From contig NC_135555.1 of assembly GCF_964340395.1 (NCBI RefSeq), positions 18,726,115 to 18,790,114 on the forward strand: DNA of 64,000 nucleotides. The letters are read 5' to 3'. Of this stretch, positions 63,436 to 64,000 are shown piece by piece. Each line of letters begins with the position of its first letter. The first letter of the stretch is position 1. The notes below the pieces were generated by a model that made no database searches, was not told the origin of the DNA, and saw nothing but the letters and a program-made list of their open reading frames with translations. Made by a program: the position numbers and the translations under genes. This DNA comes from Glandiceps talaboti (lineage: Eukaryota; Hemichordata; Enteropneusta; Spengelidae).

Positions 63436-63862
63436 ATACATGATAAATCAAATCAAATTGATTTTGGGGTTGGCACCCAAAAGTCTGTGCCCACAACACC
63501 GAACAACACCGATCAATTCTGTATATTATGGATAATATCAACCCCTGATTAACATGTTCAATGTTTCATTATTGGTATTTTAACAATTTTCAGTGAATAG
63601 ATTGTGGATGTCTAATTGAAAAATGATACTGCAGTTTAATACACCAGTACAGTTTTAAACATGGTCATGGTGACAGATTCAAAACCAAACTTTCACTCAA
63701 GATTGAATCTTGCTACTACTATTTAATACCTACAGATAATATTGTCCACTAATTAACAGATACAATGTTTTTTTTATAATTAATTGACCAAATTTTCAGT
63801 GAAAATATCTTTGGTTATTTGATGAAAAAAATATCCCGGTTGCAGCTAGTGCATGTTTAAAG
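63436..63862 (+). repeat. Dispersed repeat family E, copy 2, AGXT2 intron 7
   Basis: Collinear with 38236-38665 over about 420 bp (ATTGGTATTTTAACAATTTT, CCACTAATTAACAGATACAA, GCAGCTAGTGCA). No AGXT2 exon encoding the expected GVNG-like continuation was found between 63082 and 64000. Confidence 0.7.
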
Positions 63863-64000
63863 GGGAATACCTGTCCAGAAAATAAATTTACTTTCAATTT
63901 TCATACTTTGGTTTCTGGATAGTCATTTCACGATTTTTACATCACATAAATTTTGCACAAGTGCCAAGAAACACCAAATTGAAACAAACCATTTTTCCCC

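Overview
This is genomic DNA from an intron-rich invertebrate animal, about 36% GC by eye. It has short GT-AG exons in kilobase-scale AT-rich introns, many MITE-like elements, very long TCTG/TC/CA microsatellites and G/C homopolymers of 12-19 nt. Five conserved animal genes could be read exon by exon, and their proteins resemble vertebrate orthologues closely. An invertebrate deuterostome or a lophotrochozoan fits; the sequence does not let me name the species. No tRNA, rRNA, CRISPR array or bacterial operon was seen.

Layout. 1-7.5 kb: 5' part of a septin gene on the minus strand, with one recognisable coding exon (6304-6412); the rest of the gene runs off the left edge through an intron of more than 6.3 kb. 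7.6-11.2 kb: intergenic, two small MITEs. 11175-15483 (minus): a complete nine-exon gene for a VPS4-like AAA protein with no MIT domain and several altered catalytic positions. 16561-25971 (plus): VPS4 itself, ten exons, 441 aa, head-to-head with the paralogue. 26-33.5 kb: 3' region with MITE pairs. 33551-40880 (minus): gigaxonin (GAN), seven exons, 598 aa. 41243-50402 (plus): NPEPL1 (M17 aminopeptidase-like), eleven exons, 527 aa, divergent from GAN with 362 bp between start codons. 53305-right edge (plus): AGXT2 (mitochondrial alanine-glyoxylate aminotransferase 2), first seven exons; the C-terminal half lies beyond the window.

The most unusual item is the VPS4 / VPS4-like pair. VPS4 is the ATPase that disassembles ESCRT-III. 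The paralogue keeps VPS4's intron positions and phases, Walker A lysine, aromatic pore residue, beta-domain region and C-terminal helix. It lacks the ESCRT-III-binding MIT domain and all three arginines of the arginine-finger segment, has Asp in place of the catalytic Walker B Glu, and Gln in place of sensor-1 Asn. Its frame is open across nine exons, so it looks like a maintained gene. A plausible but untested role is a regulator of VPS4 hexamers.

Other items worth a second look: an in-frame duplicated splice acceptor in GAN, a roughly 360 bp near-perfect hairpin downstream of NPEPL1, twin hairpins in GAN intron 1, a roughly 46 bp minisatellite in AGXT2, and a recurrent GAGGGCGC motif.
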